This document shows positions 32,801 through 42,283 of a DNA stretch of 64,000 nucleotides, in pieces. Under the pieces are notes generated by a model. It made no database searches. It was given only the letters and a program-made list of their open reading frames with translations, and was not told where the DNA came from. Both the position numbers and the translations under genes were made by a program. This DNA is from G965207335 sp965207335 (lineage in GTDB: Bacteria > Pseudomonadota > Gammaproteobacteria > PS1 > Pseudothioglobaceae), in assembly GCA_965207335.1 (NCBI GenBank), contig OZ242267.1, positions 310,001 through 374,000 on the forward strand, written 5' to 3'. The first letter of the stretch is position 1, and every line of letters starts with the position of its first letter.

Positions 32801-34888
32801 CTATGGTCTGCCTACTAAGCTTACATAATCCATCTTTTTTATCTCTGTACATACTTTTTGCACTTCTTGTTTATTATGAACTAATAAAGTAAAAATTATT
32901 GATTTTATGGTATTATTTCTTTCATTAATAACCACATTATCAATACTAACATCCAATTTAGAGATGACACTAGCCAGACTTGCTAACACTCCACGGCGAT
33001 TTTTAACATCGCATCTAATTAATGATGAAAATAACTCATCTTTATTTGTTCCCCATTCTAACTTTAGCCATTGAGGATTATTTAATTTAACATAATTAAG
33101 ATTTTTACATTCTGCATTATGAATAATTAAACCTTTATCTGCACTCATTATTCCTATTATTTCATCATCTGGTATAGGATAACAACAATTAGCACAGGAA
33201 ATATCTGTATTTTGGATATTTTTAATAGTTATGTTATTAACTTGAACATCTTCATCATTACCTATTAATAAATTAATTACTATTGGAATTAAGACATCTC
33301 CTAAGCCAATTTTTATAAATAATTCATTAATATTACTACATCTTAAATAGTGTAAGCATTGTTTTATATCTTTACTGCTAATATCAGATAAAGTAAAACC
33401 CTCATTCAATAGTGTTGATTCTAATAATTTTTTGCCAATATTAACTAATTTATCAGGAGAATTGTGTTTTAGTTCTGACTTGATAGCAAGTCTTGCCTTA
33501 GGAGTTTTTACAAAATTTAACCAATTAGCTTTTGGTTGGGCAGATTTGTCAATAATTATCTCTATAGTTTGTCCACTTATAAGTTTTGTGTATAGTGGCA
33601 TGATTTTTTTATCAATTTTAGCACTTATGCAGTGACTACCTATTTCAGTATGTACGGCATAAGCAAAATCAATTATTGTAGATTTATAAGGTAATTGTAC
33701 AATTTTGCCATCTGGGGTAAAAACAAAAACTTCATCAGAATATAAGTTGGTTTTTACCTCTTTTAAAAATTCTAACGGAGTATCAGTTTTTTTTTGAATG
33801 TATTCTATATCTTTTATCCAATAACGCATAGCTGTTTTTTCGGTGTTGTCTTTATAGGCCCAATGTGCTGCTATGCCTTGTTTAGCAATAAAATCCATAT
33901 CCTTAGAACGAATCTGTACCTCTATTAATATATCTTTATCTGTACATAAAACTGTGTGTAATGATTGGTAGCCATTTTTTTTAGGCAAGGCAATATAATC
34001 CTTAAATTTTCCCGGTAATGGCTTGTATAAATTATGAATGCTGCCTAAGGTAATATAACAACTATCAATATCATTTACAACAATTCTAAATGCATAAACA
34101 TCGGACATTTCTCTAAGTTGTAGATTATTATTACGCATTTTATTAAATATACTATATGGGTCTTTAGCACGCCCTATAATAGTATTTTTTATATTATCTT
34201 CTGTTAGCCTTGTTTTAATTGACTGTTTAATATTATCAACAAAGATATTTCTATCTTGTGAATTATTTTTATTAATATATTTTTCAATAACTTTATAGCG
34301 ATAAGGATATAAGGTTTTAAAAGCAAGGTCTTCCAACTCGTATTTAATGTTATTCAAACCTAGCCTATTAGCTATAGGTGCATGTAATTCTAAGGTTTCT
34401 TTGGCTATGTATATTCTTTTTTCCAAAGGCATTGCTGATATGGTTCTAATATTATGCAATCTATCGGATAATTTAATTAAAATTACCCTAATATCAGCAC
34501 TCATTGCTAAGAATAATTTACGAAAATTTTGTGCCTGTATTTCAATAGCAGAGTTATGGGTAATATTATCTAGTTTGGTAACTCCATCAACTATATTAGC
34601 TATATCTTCCCCAAAATCTTGTTTTATTTGTTGCTTAGATATTTTAGTGTCTTCAATACAATCATGTAACAGAGCTGAACAAATAGTAGCAACATCAAGC
34701 TTTAATTCAGCCAAAATCATTGCAACTTCAAGAGGATGAGAAATATATGGCTCACCAGATTTTCTAAATTGTCCTTTATGCCCTTTTTCTGCTACTTTAT
34801 AAGCCTTATGTATTTTTTTAATACTGTCATTTGGTAAATAAGTTTCAACTTTTTTTGCCAAAGAATCAATACTATTTATATGTACCAT
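32801..34888 (-). CDS. spoT: Bifunctional (p)ppGpp synthetase/hydrolase
   Basis: 695 residues. The N-terminal HD hydrolase domain is intact (YISHPLEVAMIL, LLHDCIEDT). The synthetase domain has RAKDPYSIFNKM and SDVYAFRIVVND, then GYQSLHTVL and EVQIRSKDMDFIAKQGIAAHW. A TGS domain (VFTPDGKIVQLP) and a C-terminal ACT domain follow. It controls the stringent-response alarmone in both directions. No RelA is seen in the window. Convergent with map. Confidence 0.95.
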   Translation of the reverse strand: MVHINSIDSLAKKVETYLPNDSIKKIHKAYKVAEKGHKGQFRKSGEPYISHPLEVAMILAELKLDVATICSALLHDCIEDTKISKQQIKQDFGEDIANIVDGVTKLDNITHNSAIEIQAQNFRKLFLAMSADIRVILIKLSDRLHNIRTISAMPLEKRIYIAKETLELHAPIANRLGLNNIKYELEDLAFKTLYPYRYKVIEKYINKNNSQDRNIFVDNIKQSIKTRLTEDNIKNTIIGRAKDPYSIFNKMRNNNLQLREMSDVYAFRIVVNDIDSCYITLGSIHNLYKPLPGKFKDYIALPKKNGYQSLHTVLCTDKDILIEVQIRSKDMDFIAKQGIAAHWAYKDNTEKTAMRYWIKDIEYIQKKTDTPLEFLKEVKTNLYSDEVFVFTPDGKIVQLPYKSTIIDFAYAVHTEIGSHCISAKIDKKIMPLYTKLISGQTIEIIIDKSAQPKANWLNFVKTPKARLAIKSELKHNSPDKLVNIGKKLLESTLLNEGFTLSDISSKDIKQCLHYLRCSNINELFIKIGLGDVLIPIVINLLIGNDEDVQVNNITIKNIQNTDISCANCCYPIPDDEIIGIMSADKGLIIHNAECKNLNYVKLNNPQWLKLEWGTNKDELFSSLIRCDVKNRRGVLASLASVISKLDVSIDNVVINERNNTIKSIIFTLLVHNKQEVQKVCTEIKKMDYVSLVGRP

Positions 34889-35248
34889 ATTAAATTACAC
34901 CAAAAAAAACTACCGCATAAAAAATATTTATGTGTATAGCATTACTTTTTAATTGTGATAAATTTTGTATAAGTAACTCTTATGCAATTACTGAACAAGT
35001 TTTTATTTAGTAGAATAGCTTATTTATTATTTTAGCTTTACCTTAAATAGTAATGTGGTCTTTGTCATTATACCAAAATAAGCAAACGATACATATTAAA
35101 TATGTTGTATTAAGGATTTTAAAATTTAGTGATTTTTAACAATAAGTATTGTGTTATTTTTGGCTTATTTTTGGCTTATTGTGCAACAGTATATAAATAT
35201 AGGTATAATCAAATTTTTAAATTTTATTTATAATTTTAAGACCATGTT
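34889..35248. other. Gene-free interval between divergent spoT and bamD
   Basis: 360 A+T-rich bases. A TATAAT at 35204-35209, with TTGTGC 19 bases upstream, is a candidate bamD promoter. Two adjacent TTTTTGGCTTATT words occur near 35157-35180. The stretch around 34962-35000 resembles 52803-52845 before hflK. Confidence 0.4.
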
Positions 35249-36007
35249 ATGAAGTTATTTTATTTATTAATGATAGCACTATTATTTATAACATCCTGTA
35301 ATAGCAAAGAAGAAAATCCATACAAAAATTGGTCACCTAAGAAATTTTACAACGAAGCTAAATTAAATATAGAGAATAATGAGTTGGAAGCAGCTATTAA
35401 AAAGTTAGAAAAACTTCAAGCAGTATATCCAGCATCTAAGTTTTCATCACAAGCTAAATTAGATATTGCTTATGCGCTATTTAAAAATAATGAGTACAAT
35501 AGAGCGATAGGACAATTAAATAGTTTTATTAGATTATATCCTAACAATGCATCCATAGACTATGCTTATTATATGAGAGGTATTATATCTGAGGAAAAAA
35601 GTAAATCTATTTTAGATGATATTATTATTGATGATGCACAAAAAAATATTAAAGGTTTTAAGGACTCTTTAGTGTACTACACACTACTTATTAAAAAATT
35701 TCCTAGCAGTAAATACAGTAAAGAAGCATATGGTAAATTAGTTGTATTACAAAACAAACTTTCTAGGCATGAATTATTAGTAGCTGGGTTTTATTATCGT
35801 AAAAAAAGTTATATAGCCACAATAAATAGATTGCAATATTTAATTATTAATTATCCTAAAACTGCCTCTATTCCTATTGCTTTAAAATTATTAGTGCAAG
35901 TTTATGATATTATGCAAATGAAACAATTAAAACAAGATGCACAAAGAGTCTTAAATGCTAGTTATCCAAATTACAGTATAGATATAGAAAAAGAGCTGGA
36001 TTTATGA
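35249..36007 (+). CDS. bamD: Outer-membrane assembly lipoprotein BamD
   Basis: 252 residues. The lipoprotein signal ends in FITSC (Cys at about 17). Five TPR-like helical repeats follow, including FYNEAKLNIENNELEAAI, LDIAYALFKNNEYNRAI, LNSFIRLYPNNASIDYAYYM and KSYIATINRLQYLIINYPKT. It works with BamA to fold outer-membrane proteins, which fits surA and lptD in the same window. It overlaps the following MFS gene by 4 bases (ATGA). Confidence 0.93.
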   Translation: MKLFYLLMIALLFITSCNSKEENPYKNWSPKKFYNEAKLNIENNELEAAIKKLEKLQAVYPASKFSSQAKLDIAYALFKNNEYNRAIGQLNSFIRLYPNNASIDYAYYMRGIISEEKSKSILDDIIIDDAQKNIKGFKDSLVYYTLLIKKFPSSKYSKEAYGKLVVLQNKLSRHELLVAGFYYRKKSYIATINRLQYLIINYPKTASIPIALKLLVQVYDIMQMKQLKQDAQRVLNASYPNYSIDIEKELDL

Positions 36008-37182
36008 ATACCGCAGAGCTAAATCATAGCTTAAAAATTTCTGCTATTATGGCTACTAGAATGTTGGGTTTATTTATTCTCTTTCCAATATTTAGTATTT
36101 ATGCTGATAAATATAATGCTAGCCCTATTATTATTGGAGTTGTATTAGGTATTTATGGTATAACTCAAGCTATATTGCAAATACCATTTGGCTATTTATC
36201 AGACAAATATGGTCGTAAACCACTAATAATATTTGGATTAATATTATTTTTTATAGGCAGTATTGTAGCAGCACAAGAAAATAGTATTACAAGTCTAATA
36301 ATAGGTAGAGCATTACAGGGTATGGGAGCTATATCTGCAGTGCTAATGGCAAGTGTAGCAGATTTTGTAGCAGAAGATAATCTAGTAAAAGCAAATGCAA
36401 TAATAGGTATGCAAATTGGTTTTGCCTTTGTTTTAGCTATTATAATAGCACCTAGTCTTGGTTTTTATTTATCATTATCTGGGGTATTTTATTTTATTGC
36501 AGCATTAGCTTTAATAGCATTAGTTATTGCTATAAAAATACCAGAAAATAAAGCAATAATAAAATGTTACCCTATATCATGGCTTAATATTAAAAGAGTA
36601 ATATCAAAAAAATTAATGCCAATATATTTAAGTATTTATTTGTTGCATTTAATTTTAAGTGCTAATTTTATAGCATTGCCTCTTATGATTATAGAGCAAA
36701 TACCATTACAACATAATTGGTATATTTATTTACCAGTTATGTTAATTGCCTTTATTTTCATGTTGCCATTTATTATTATTGCCAATAAATACAAAAAAAT
36801 ACCTTTGGTACTTATAATTAGTATTATTGTTTTGTCAATAGTAGAATTTTTATTTTATAAATTAACCGAGCCTAGTTTAATAAATATTATTGTATTATTA
36901 TCAATATTTTTTATATTTTTTAATATTTTAGAAGCTACCCTGCCCTCTTTAGTGGCTAAATTTTCTCAAAAAAATAAAAAAGGCATGTCTATGGGAGTAT
37001 TTAGTACCGCACAATTCTTAGGTATATTTTCTGGCTCTATGTTAGGTGGTTTAACATATGCTATATACCAATTAAACACTATATTTTTATTTTTAGCCAT
37101 TATTGGTTTGGTTTGGGCGTTAATTATATTTTTATTTAAAAATTTTATAGAAGAAAAACCAATTATAATAAATAATGTATAA
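36004..37182 (+). CDS. Major facilitator superfamily transporter (YajR-like)
   Basis: 392 residues with twelve hydrophobic segments. MFS motif A between helices 2 and 3 reads GYLSDKYGRKPLII, and RALQGMGAISAVLMASVADF marks helix 4. It is shorter than E. coli YajR, lacking its C-terminal soluble domain. The substrate is unknown. MFS genes commonly precede ssb in this group, as here (30 bases upstream). Confidence 0.85.
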   Translation: MNTAELNHSLKISAIMATRMLGLFILFPIFSIYADKYNASPIIIGVVLGIYGITQAILQIPFGYLSDKYGRKPLIIFGLILFFIGSIVAAQENSITSLIIGRALQGMGAISAVLMASVADFVAEDNLVKANAIIGMQIGFAFVLAIIIAPSLGFYLSLSGVFYFIAALALIALVIAIKIPENKAIIKCYPISWLNIKRVISKKLMPIYLSIYLLHLILSANFIALPLMIIEQIPLQHNWYIYLPVMLIAFIFMLPFIIIANKYKKIPLVLIISIIVLSIVEFLFYKLTEPSLINIIVLLSIFFIFFNILEATLPSLVAKFSQKNKKGMSMGVFSTAQFLGIFSGSMLGGLTYAIYQLNTIFLFLAIIGLVWALIIFLFKNFIEEKPIIINNV

Positions 37183-37211
37183 CACAATTTAAATTAGAGG
37201 AGACATAAATA

Positions 37212-37757
37212 ATGGCAGGAGTAAATAAAGTAATACTAGTAGGCAACTTAGGCAGTGATATTGAAATAAAATATTCACAAAGCGGACAAGCTATAGCACC
37301 TTTATCAATAGCAACAAGTGAGAGTTGGACTGATAAAAATACTGGACAAAAACAAGAACAAACAGAATGGCATAGAGTTATTTTATTTGGTAAATTAGCA
37401 GAAATTGCTAATCAATATTTACACAAAGGTTCCAAAGTATATATTGAGGGTAAATTACAAACTAGAAAATGGCAAGATAATAATGGCAATGATAAGTATT
37501 CAACAGAGGTAATAGTTAGTGGTTTTAACGGCACTTTACAAATGCTTGATAAAAAAGAAACTAAAAATGATGATTATAGTAACAACTATTCACAAGATAA
37601 TACTCAAAAACAAAACAATGCCCAAAAGCAAAATAATACTCAAAAACAAGACAATACCCAAAAACAAAATAATACCAATAGCAATACAGAACAACCTAAA
37701 GAGCAAGTAAAAACAACAACCCAGCCTGATGATTTTGAAGATGATATACCTTTTTAA
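37212..37757 (+). CDS. ssb: Single-stranded DNA-binding protein
   Basis: 181 residues. The N-terminal OB-fold (1-110) has VNKVILVGNLGSDIEIKY, WHRVILFGKLAEIA and GSKVYIEGKLQTRKWQD. The acidic tip DFEDDIPF recruits partner proteins. The linker (about 125-160) is a tandem repeat of QKQNN/QKQDN units, more extreme than usual and probably variable by slippage. AGGAG precedes the ATG. Confidence 0.96.
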   Translation: MAGVNKVILVGNLGSDIEIKYSQSGQAIAPLSIATSESWTDKNTGQKQEQTEWHRVILFGKLAEIANQYLHKGSKVYIEGKLQTRKWQDNNGNDKYSTEVIVSGFNGTLQMLDKKETKNDDYSNNYSQDNTQKQNNAQKQNNTQKQDNTQKQNNTNSNTEQPKEQVKTTTQPDDFEDDIPF

Positions 37758-37766
37758 ACAATTACT

Positions 37767-38177
37767 GTGGATAAAATTATAATCCAACAACAAGATTTTA
37801 ATATAATTGATGAATTAAACCTAGTACATAAAAATAACAATAACATTGGTGCTACTGTTATTTTTATAGGTACTGTGCGTGAAATTAGCAATAACAACAA
37901 ATTAATAAAAATGACACTAGAACATTATCCAAAAATGACTGAAAAATCATTATTAAATATTGTAAAACAAGCAAGGGATAAGTGGGATATTTATAATACT
38001 ACCATTATCCATAGAATTGGCGAGCTAAAACCTAGTGAACAAATAGTTTTAATAATTACTTCAAGCAAACATAGGCAGGATGCTTTTTTAGCATGTGAGT
38101 TTATCATAGATTATTTGAAAACCTTGGCGCCATTTTGGAAAAAAGAATATACTAAAAACAATAATTATTGGGTTTAA
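37767..38177 (+). CDS. moaE: Molybdopterin synthase large subunit
   Basis: 136 residues. Conserved GATVIFIGTVREI near the N-terminus, ITSSKHRQDAFLACEFIIDYLK with the catalytic Lys region, and PFWKKEY at the end. It joins with MoaD to put the dithiolene sulfurs into molybdopterin. It starts with GTG 9 bases after ssb, with no obvious ribosome binding site. Other moa genes are outside the window. Confidence 0.92.
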   Translation: MDKIIIQQQDFNIIDELNLVHKNNNNIGATVIFIGTVREISNNNKLIKMTLEHYPKMTEKSLLNIVKQARDKWDIYNTTIIHRIGELKPSEQIVLIITSSKHRQDAFLACEFIIDYLKTLAPFWKKEYTKNNNYWV

Positions 38178-38419
38178 GTTAATAAAAAAAATATTGAAAA
38201 CTATTTGCAAAGTATAATTAGCAACGATAATTCTAATTTTAACTATAATAGTTATATTACTGATATAAAGGCATACATAAACTTTATATGAATTTAATAA
38301 TAGTAATAATACTCGCAAAATAGTAATTAATATTTGTGATTAGACGATAAAGCTATACAACATAAACCTTAAAATTATTTAAAAATACTACAAATACAAT
38401 AATATAGCAATTAATAATA

Positions 38420-39901
38420 ATGCAACAAGATACTAATAAACTAATACAAGAAAGATACAAGAAACTCTCTAATATGAGAGAAGCAAATATTAACCCGTAC
38501 CTTAATAATTTTAAACCTAAGCATTTTGCTGGTGATATTATAAATAAATACAATAAGTTAAGTAATAATTCACTAAAAAATAAAAATATCAAAGTCAAAC
38601 TAGCAGGAAGAATGATATTAAAAAGAGTAATGGGTAAGGCAAGTTTTGCTACCATTGTTGATAAAACTGGCAAAATCCAACTATTTATAACAAGAGATAA
38701 TTTAAAAGATAGCTTTTATAATGAGCAATTTAAAAAATGGGATATAGGAGATATTATTGGTACAAACGGCACACTGTTTAAAACTAAAACTGGTGAGTTG
38801 TCTGTTATGGTTATGGGTATTAAATTATTAACTAAATCACTTCGTCCCCTACCTGAAAAATTCCATGGTTTATCGGATACAGAAATGCGTTATCGTCAAC
38901 GATATGTTGATTTAATAGTTAATGAAAAAAGTAGAGATACCTTTAAGAAACGCTCGCAAATAATTGCTTTTATTAGAGATTTTTTTATTAAAAATCAGTT
39001 TTTAGAAGTAGAAACACCAATGATGCACCCTATAGTAGGTGGTGCAACTGCTAAGCCTTTTATTACCCATCATAATGCTTTGGATATGCCATTATTTTTA
39101 CGAGTTGCACCAGAGTTATACCTAAAACGACTAATTGTTGGTGGCTTAGACAGAGTATTTGAAATTAATCGTAATTTTAGAAACGAAGGTTTATCAACCA
39201 AGCATAATCCAGAATTTACTATGATTGAGTTTTATCAAGCCTATGCTACTTATAAGGACTTGATGCCATTAACACAAAGACTGCTTAAAGCCCTAAGTAA
39301 AAAAGTTTGTGCTAGCAATAAAATAATTTACGCTGATTATGAGTTAGATTTTAGTAAAGCATTTACTAAATTAACAGTTTTAGAAGCAATCATAAAATAT
39401 AATAACTTATCTTTAACAGACTTAGAAGCAGACAAAATAGACAAAACTGCCGATAAATTATCCGTTAAATTAGCTAATAACTGGGGCTTAGGGAAAAAAC
39501 AAATTGAAATTTTCTCAGAAACTGTAGAAAATAAATTAATCCAGCCTACTTTTATCACAGAATATCCAGCAGAAGTATCACCACTTGCTAAAAGAAATGA
39601 CAAAAATCCATTCATAACAGATAGATTTGAGTTATTTATTGCTGGAATAGAAATTGCTAATGGTTTTTCAGAACTCAATGATGCTATAGAGCAAAAGCAA
39701 AGGTTTAAAGAGCAAGTAGCACAAAAAAACGCTGGTGATGATGAGGCTATGCACTACGATGCTGATTATATTCGTGCCTTAGAATACGGCATGCCCCCAA
39801 CAGCAGGAGAAGGTATAGGTATTGATAGATTAGTAATGCTTTTAACTAATAACCAATCAATCCGTGATGTAATTTTATTTCCTAATATGCGTAGTGAGTG
39901 A
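38420..39901 (+). CDS. lysS: Lysyl-tRNA synthetase, class II
   Basis: 493 residues. The N-terminal OB-fold anticodon-binding domain (VKLAGRMILKRVMGKASFA) is followed by motif 1 near RDFFIKNQFLEVETPMM, motif 2 (RVFEINRNFRNEGLSTKHNPE), and motif 3 (GEGIGIDRLVMLLTNNQSIR). It charges tRNA-Lys, one copy of which is at 1267. prfB, the usual upstream neighbour, is absent here. Confidence 0.97.
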   Translation: MQQDTNKLIQERYKKLSNMREANINPYLNNFKPKHFAGDIINKYNKLSNNSLKNKNIKVKLAGRMILKRVMGKASFATIVDKTGKIQLFITRDNLKDSFYNEQFKKWDIGDIIGTNGTLFKTKTGELSVMVMGIKLLTKSLRPLPEKFHGLSDTEMRYRQRYVDLIVNEKSRDTFKKRSQIIAFIRDFFIKNQFLEVETPMMHPIVGGATAKPFITHHNALDMPLFLRVAPELYLKRLIVGGLDRVFEINRNFRNEGLSTKHNPEFTMIEFYQAYATYKDLMPLTQRLLKALSKKVCASNKIIYADYELDFSKAFTKLTVLEAIIKYNNLSLTDLEADKIDKTADKLSVKLANNWGLGKKQIEIFSETVENKLIQPTFITEYPAEVSPLAKRNDKNPFITDRFELFIAGIEIANGFSELNDAIEQKQRFKEQVAQKNAGDDEAMHYDADYIRALEYGMPPTAGEGIGIDRLVMLLTNNQSIRDVILFPNMRSE

Positions 39902-40043
39902 TTAAGTGTTTAATTTAACAACGCAGTATAAAAATCAGTTAGTAACCTAGTAATATTTATTACACAAAAGCTAGTTAAAAAAATAATATAACAATAATTT
40001 TATTTGCGTAAAATAAAATTAATATTTACATACCTTTTAAATA

Positions 40044-41501
40044 ATGAAATATAAATACATTCAAAATCTTGATGATGATACAAATAAACTTGCATCTAAG
40101 GAGTTAGCAACGCTTGCAAAATTGTGGAATAATCAAAAAAAACAATTAGAAAACTCTCATGAATACAAGCAATTTGTAAAAAAAATGCAAAGGGAATGGG
40201 CAATAGAAACAGGAATAATTGAAAGACTTTACACTTGGGATAGAGGCATAACAGAGTCATTGATTGAGCATGGCATAGATGCTGCACAAATCAGCCAAAA
40301 CGGTATAAATAGAGAAGAAGCTGATAATATATCTAATATTATTAAAGATCAACAACAAATGGTTGAGGGTTTGTTTGAGTTTGTTAAGGGCGACCAATTA
40401 CTTTCAGAACATTTTATTCGTTCTATGCATGAGGTATTTGTTGCTCATCAAGACTTTACAGACGCACAAATGCCAGAAGGAAAGATAATTAAAGTTTCAT
40501 TACTCAAAGGGCAATATAAAGAACATCCCAATAATCCTAAAAAAAATGATGGAAGCACACATGTTTATTGTCCGCCTGAGTTTGTTAATGATGAAATGCA
40601 AAAACTGGTCAAGTTATATAATGAATACGATAAATTAAAAGTAGCACCTGAAATATTATCAGCATGGGTTCATCATTGTTTTACTCAAATACATCCATTT
40701 CAAGATGGTAATGGTAGAATAGCACGGGCAATTGCAACATTAGTTTTTTTAAAGGCAGGGCTATTTCCATTAGTTGTTAGAGATTCTGATAGAACGGCAT
40801 ATATTAATGCTTTAGAAAAAGCTGATAATAATGACATTAGTGATTTAGTACAACTTTTTACTAAACGGCAAAGAGATTGTATTTTATCTGCATTAAATAT
40901 TAGACAACAGGTAGAAAAATCGCACTTTGCAGATAAAATTTTTGCTAGTGGACTAAATTTATTAAAAGATAAGTATTCTAAACAAAAAGATAAAAATATT
41001 AAAAAGTTATTTACATTAGCTAATACAATACAAAAATATTTAGTAGAAAATCTAAAACAATATGAAAAAAAGTTTGATAAAGATTTACTTATTAATAATG
41101 CCAAGCATGGAGCAAATGTAACCCAAGCAAGCCAAACAAGTGATAATAACCATTGGTTTCGTACAGAAATTATAGAAATGGCTAATAAATACGATTATTA
41201 TGCTGACACTAAACATTATAAATCCTGGTCAAGACTTGTTATTAAGACAGAAAATATATTTGAAATAGTATTTAGTATTCACGGATATGGTCATAAGGAT
41301 AATGGAGTAATGGCAGTTTCTTGTTTTACATTTGAAAAAAATAAGGATGGGAAATCAGAATCGTTTAACATAAAATCATCACAACAGAATATTTTTGTAT
41401 TTAACTATCTTGAAAATGAAGAGGAAATTATAAAAAGATTGAATGAATGGTTTGAAGACTCTTTTGTAATAGCAATAGCAGAATGGAAACAAAGTATTTA
41501 A
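40044..41501 (+). CDS. Fic-domain protein (probable AMPylator)
   Basis: 485 residues. The Fic motif HPFQDGNGRIAR starts at His217, with the catalytic His and full phosphate-binding loop intact. The region before it (about 115-215) has the usual Fic helices. An inhibitory S/TxxxE(G/N) helix is not clearly seen, although WAIETGIIERLY near residue 55 is a possible N-terminal version. The C-terminal 200 residues are unrelated to domains I know. Fic proteins add AMP or related groups to target proteins. It stands alone, without an obvious antitoxin. Confidence 0.85.
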   Translation: MKYKYIQNLDDDTNKLASKELATLAKLWNNQKKQLENSHEYKQFVKKMQREWAIETGIIERLYTWDRGITESLIEHGIDAAQISQNGINREEADNISNIIKDQQQMVEGLFEFVKGDQLLSEHFIRSMHEVFVAHQDFTDAQMPEGKIIKVSLLKGQYKEHPNNPKKNDGSTHVYCPPEFVNDEMQKLVKLYNEYDKLKVAPEILSAWVHHCFTQIHPFQDGNGRIARAIATLVFLKAGLFPLVVRDSDRTAYINALEKADNNDISDLVQLFTKRQRDCILSALNIRQQVEKSHFADKIFASGLNLLKDKYSKQKDKNIKKLFTLANTIQKYLVENLKQYEKKFDKDLLINNAKHGANVTQASQTSDNNHWFRTEIIEMANKYDYYADTKHYKSWSRLVIKTENIFEIVFSIHGYGHKDNGVMAVSCFTFEKNKDGKSESFNIKSSQQNIFVFNYLENEEEIIKRLNEWFEDSFVIAIAEWKQSI

Positions 41502-41828
41502 AAGCTATATTAAAAAATAAGATAAAAATTAATTATTTAAATACACTGCTAAACATTTTACACAATCATTACACATAATTAGCATTTCCTAATTTGTATG
41601 CTATGGTTATAGGACTTGAAAAAACAAAGGTATTATATTTTCCTTATTAACATAAAGTTATTTGTAACTATTGCTAGAATAGGAAATATCACTTGTATTA
41701 TTTTAATGTGTAATTTTTGTTAAACTGCAAACACCATTTATTTTAACTATAAAAAACCCACAAATTTAATTTGTGGGTTTGTATAAATTAACTATTGCTA
41801 ATTTAAATAACTAATCAAAAACCTAAGT
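41502..41828. other. Gene-free interval between Fic and precursor 5
   Basis: 327 A+T-rich bases between convergent genes. Apart from the terminator at 41754-41780 I see nothing definite; a short frame would be needed from 41520 to 41750 and none is convincing. Confidence 0.5.
41754..41780 (-). terminator. Strong terminator hairpin, mainly for precursor 5
   Basis: AAACCCACAAAT and ATTTGTGGGTTT form a perfect 12-bp stem with a TTA loop. On the minus strand it is followed by a T-run (GGGTTTTTTATAG), so it ends the transcript of the gene at 42167-41829. It may also stop plus-strand reading from Fic. Confidence 0.75.
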
Positions 41829-42167
41829 TTAAAAATTAGTGCCTTTGCCAAACCATTTAGGCAGTGTTTCATTAAAAAAGTAGTGTACATCACCATTAAA
41901 AAAGTCAGGTACTTGTTGAGTAAAAAAGTCATATAATGATATTGAACCTATACCAGCAGCATTAATTTTACTTAAATCAACTATTCTATTTTCATTGTTA
42001 AGAGGAATAGCAAAATAGTAAGTATTTTTGGTGCTTGTTACTACTTTATATTCAATATCAGATAACTCACTGGATAATTCAGTGCCTACAATACTAGAAA
42101 TAGCTAACTTGGCATCAGTGCGTAATTGCTTACGAAACTCTTTATTGTTTAGTTTTTTTATTTTCAT
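41829..42167 (-). CDS. NHLP-type RiPP precursor peptide 5, divergent core
   Basis: 112 residues. The leader (1-72) matches the others: FRKQLRTDAKLAISSI, YKVVTSTKNTYYFAIP, then LSKINAAG. The core (73-112) is entirely different: aromatic and amphipathic (SLYDFFTQQVPDFFNGDVHY, FFNETLPKWFGKG), with no Cys and few Ser/Thr. AAAGGA lies 9 bases before the ATG, and the gene has its own terminator. It is a single-gene unit between Fic and dinG. A linear antimicrobial-like peptide, or loss of the modified type of core, are alternatives. Confidence 0.78.
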   Translation of the reverse strand: MKIKKLNNKEFRKQLRTDAKLAISSIVGTELSSELSDIEYKVVTSTKNTYYFAIPLNNENRIVDLSKINAAGIGSISLYDFFTQQVPDFFNGDVHYFFNETLPKWFGKGTNF

Positions 42168-42283
42168 TATTTGTATCCTTTATTATAATAAATTATTTAT
42201 AACTTAAACAAATATTATTTTTTAATTTATAAACTTTACATGTTTACAGTATAAGTGCTAATTTAAGTAATAAATATTAAAAT

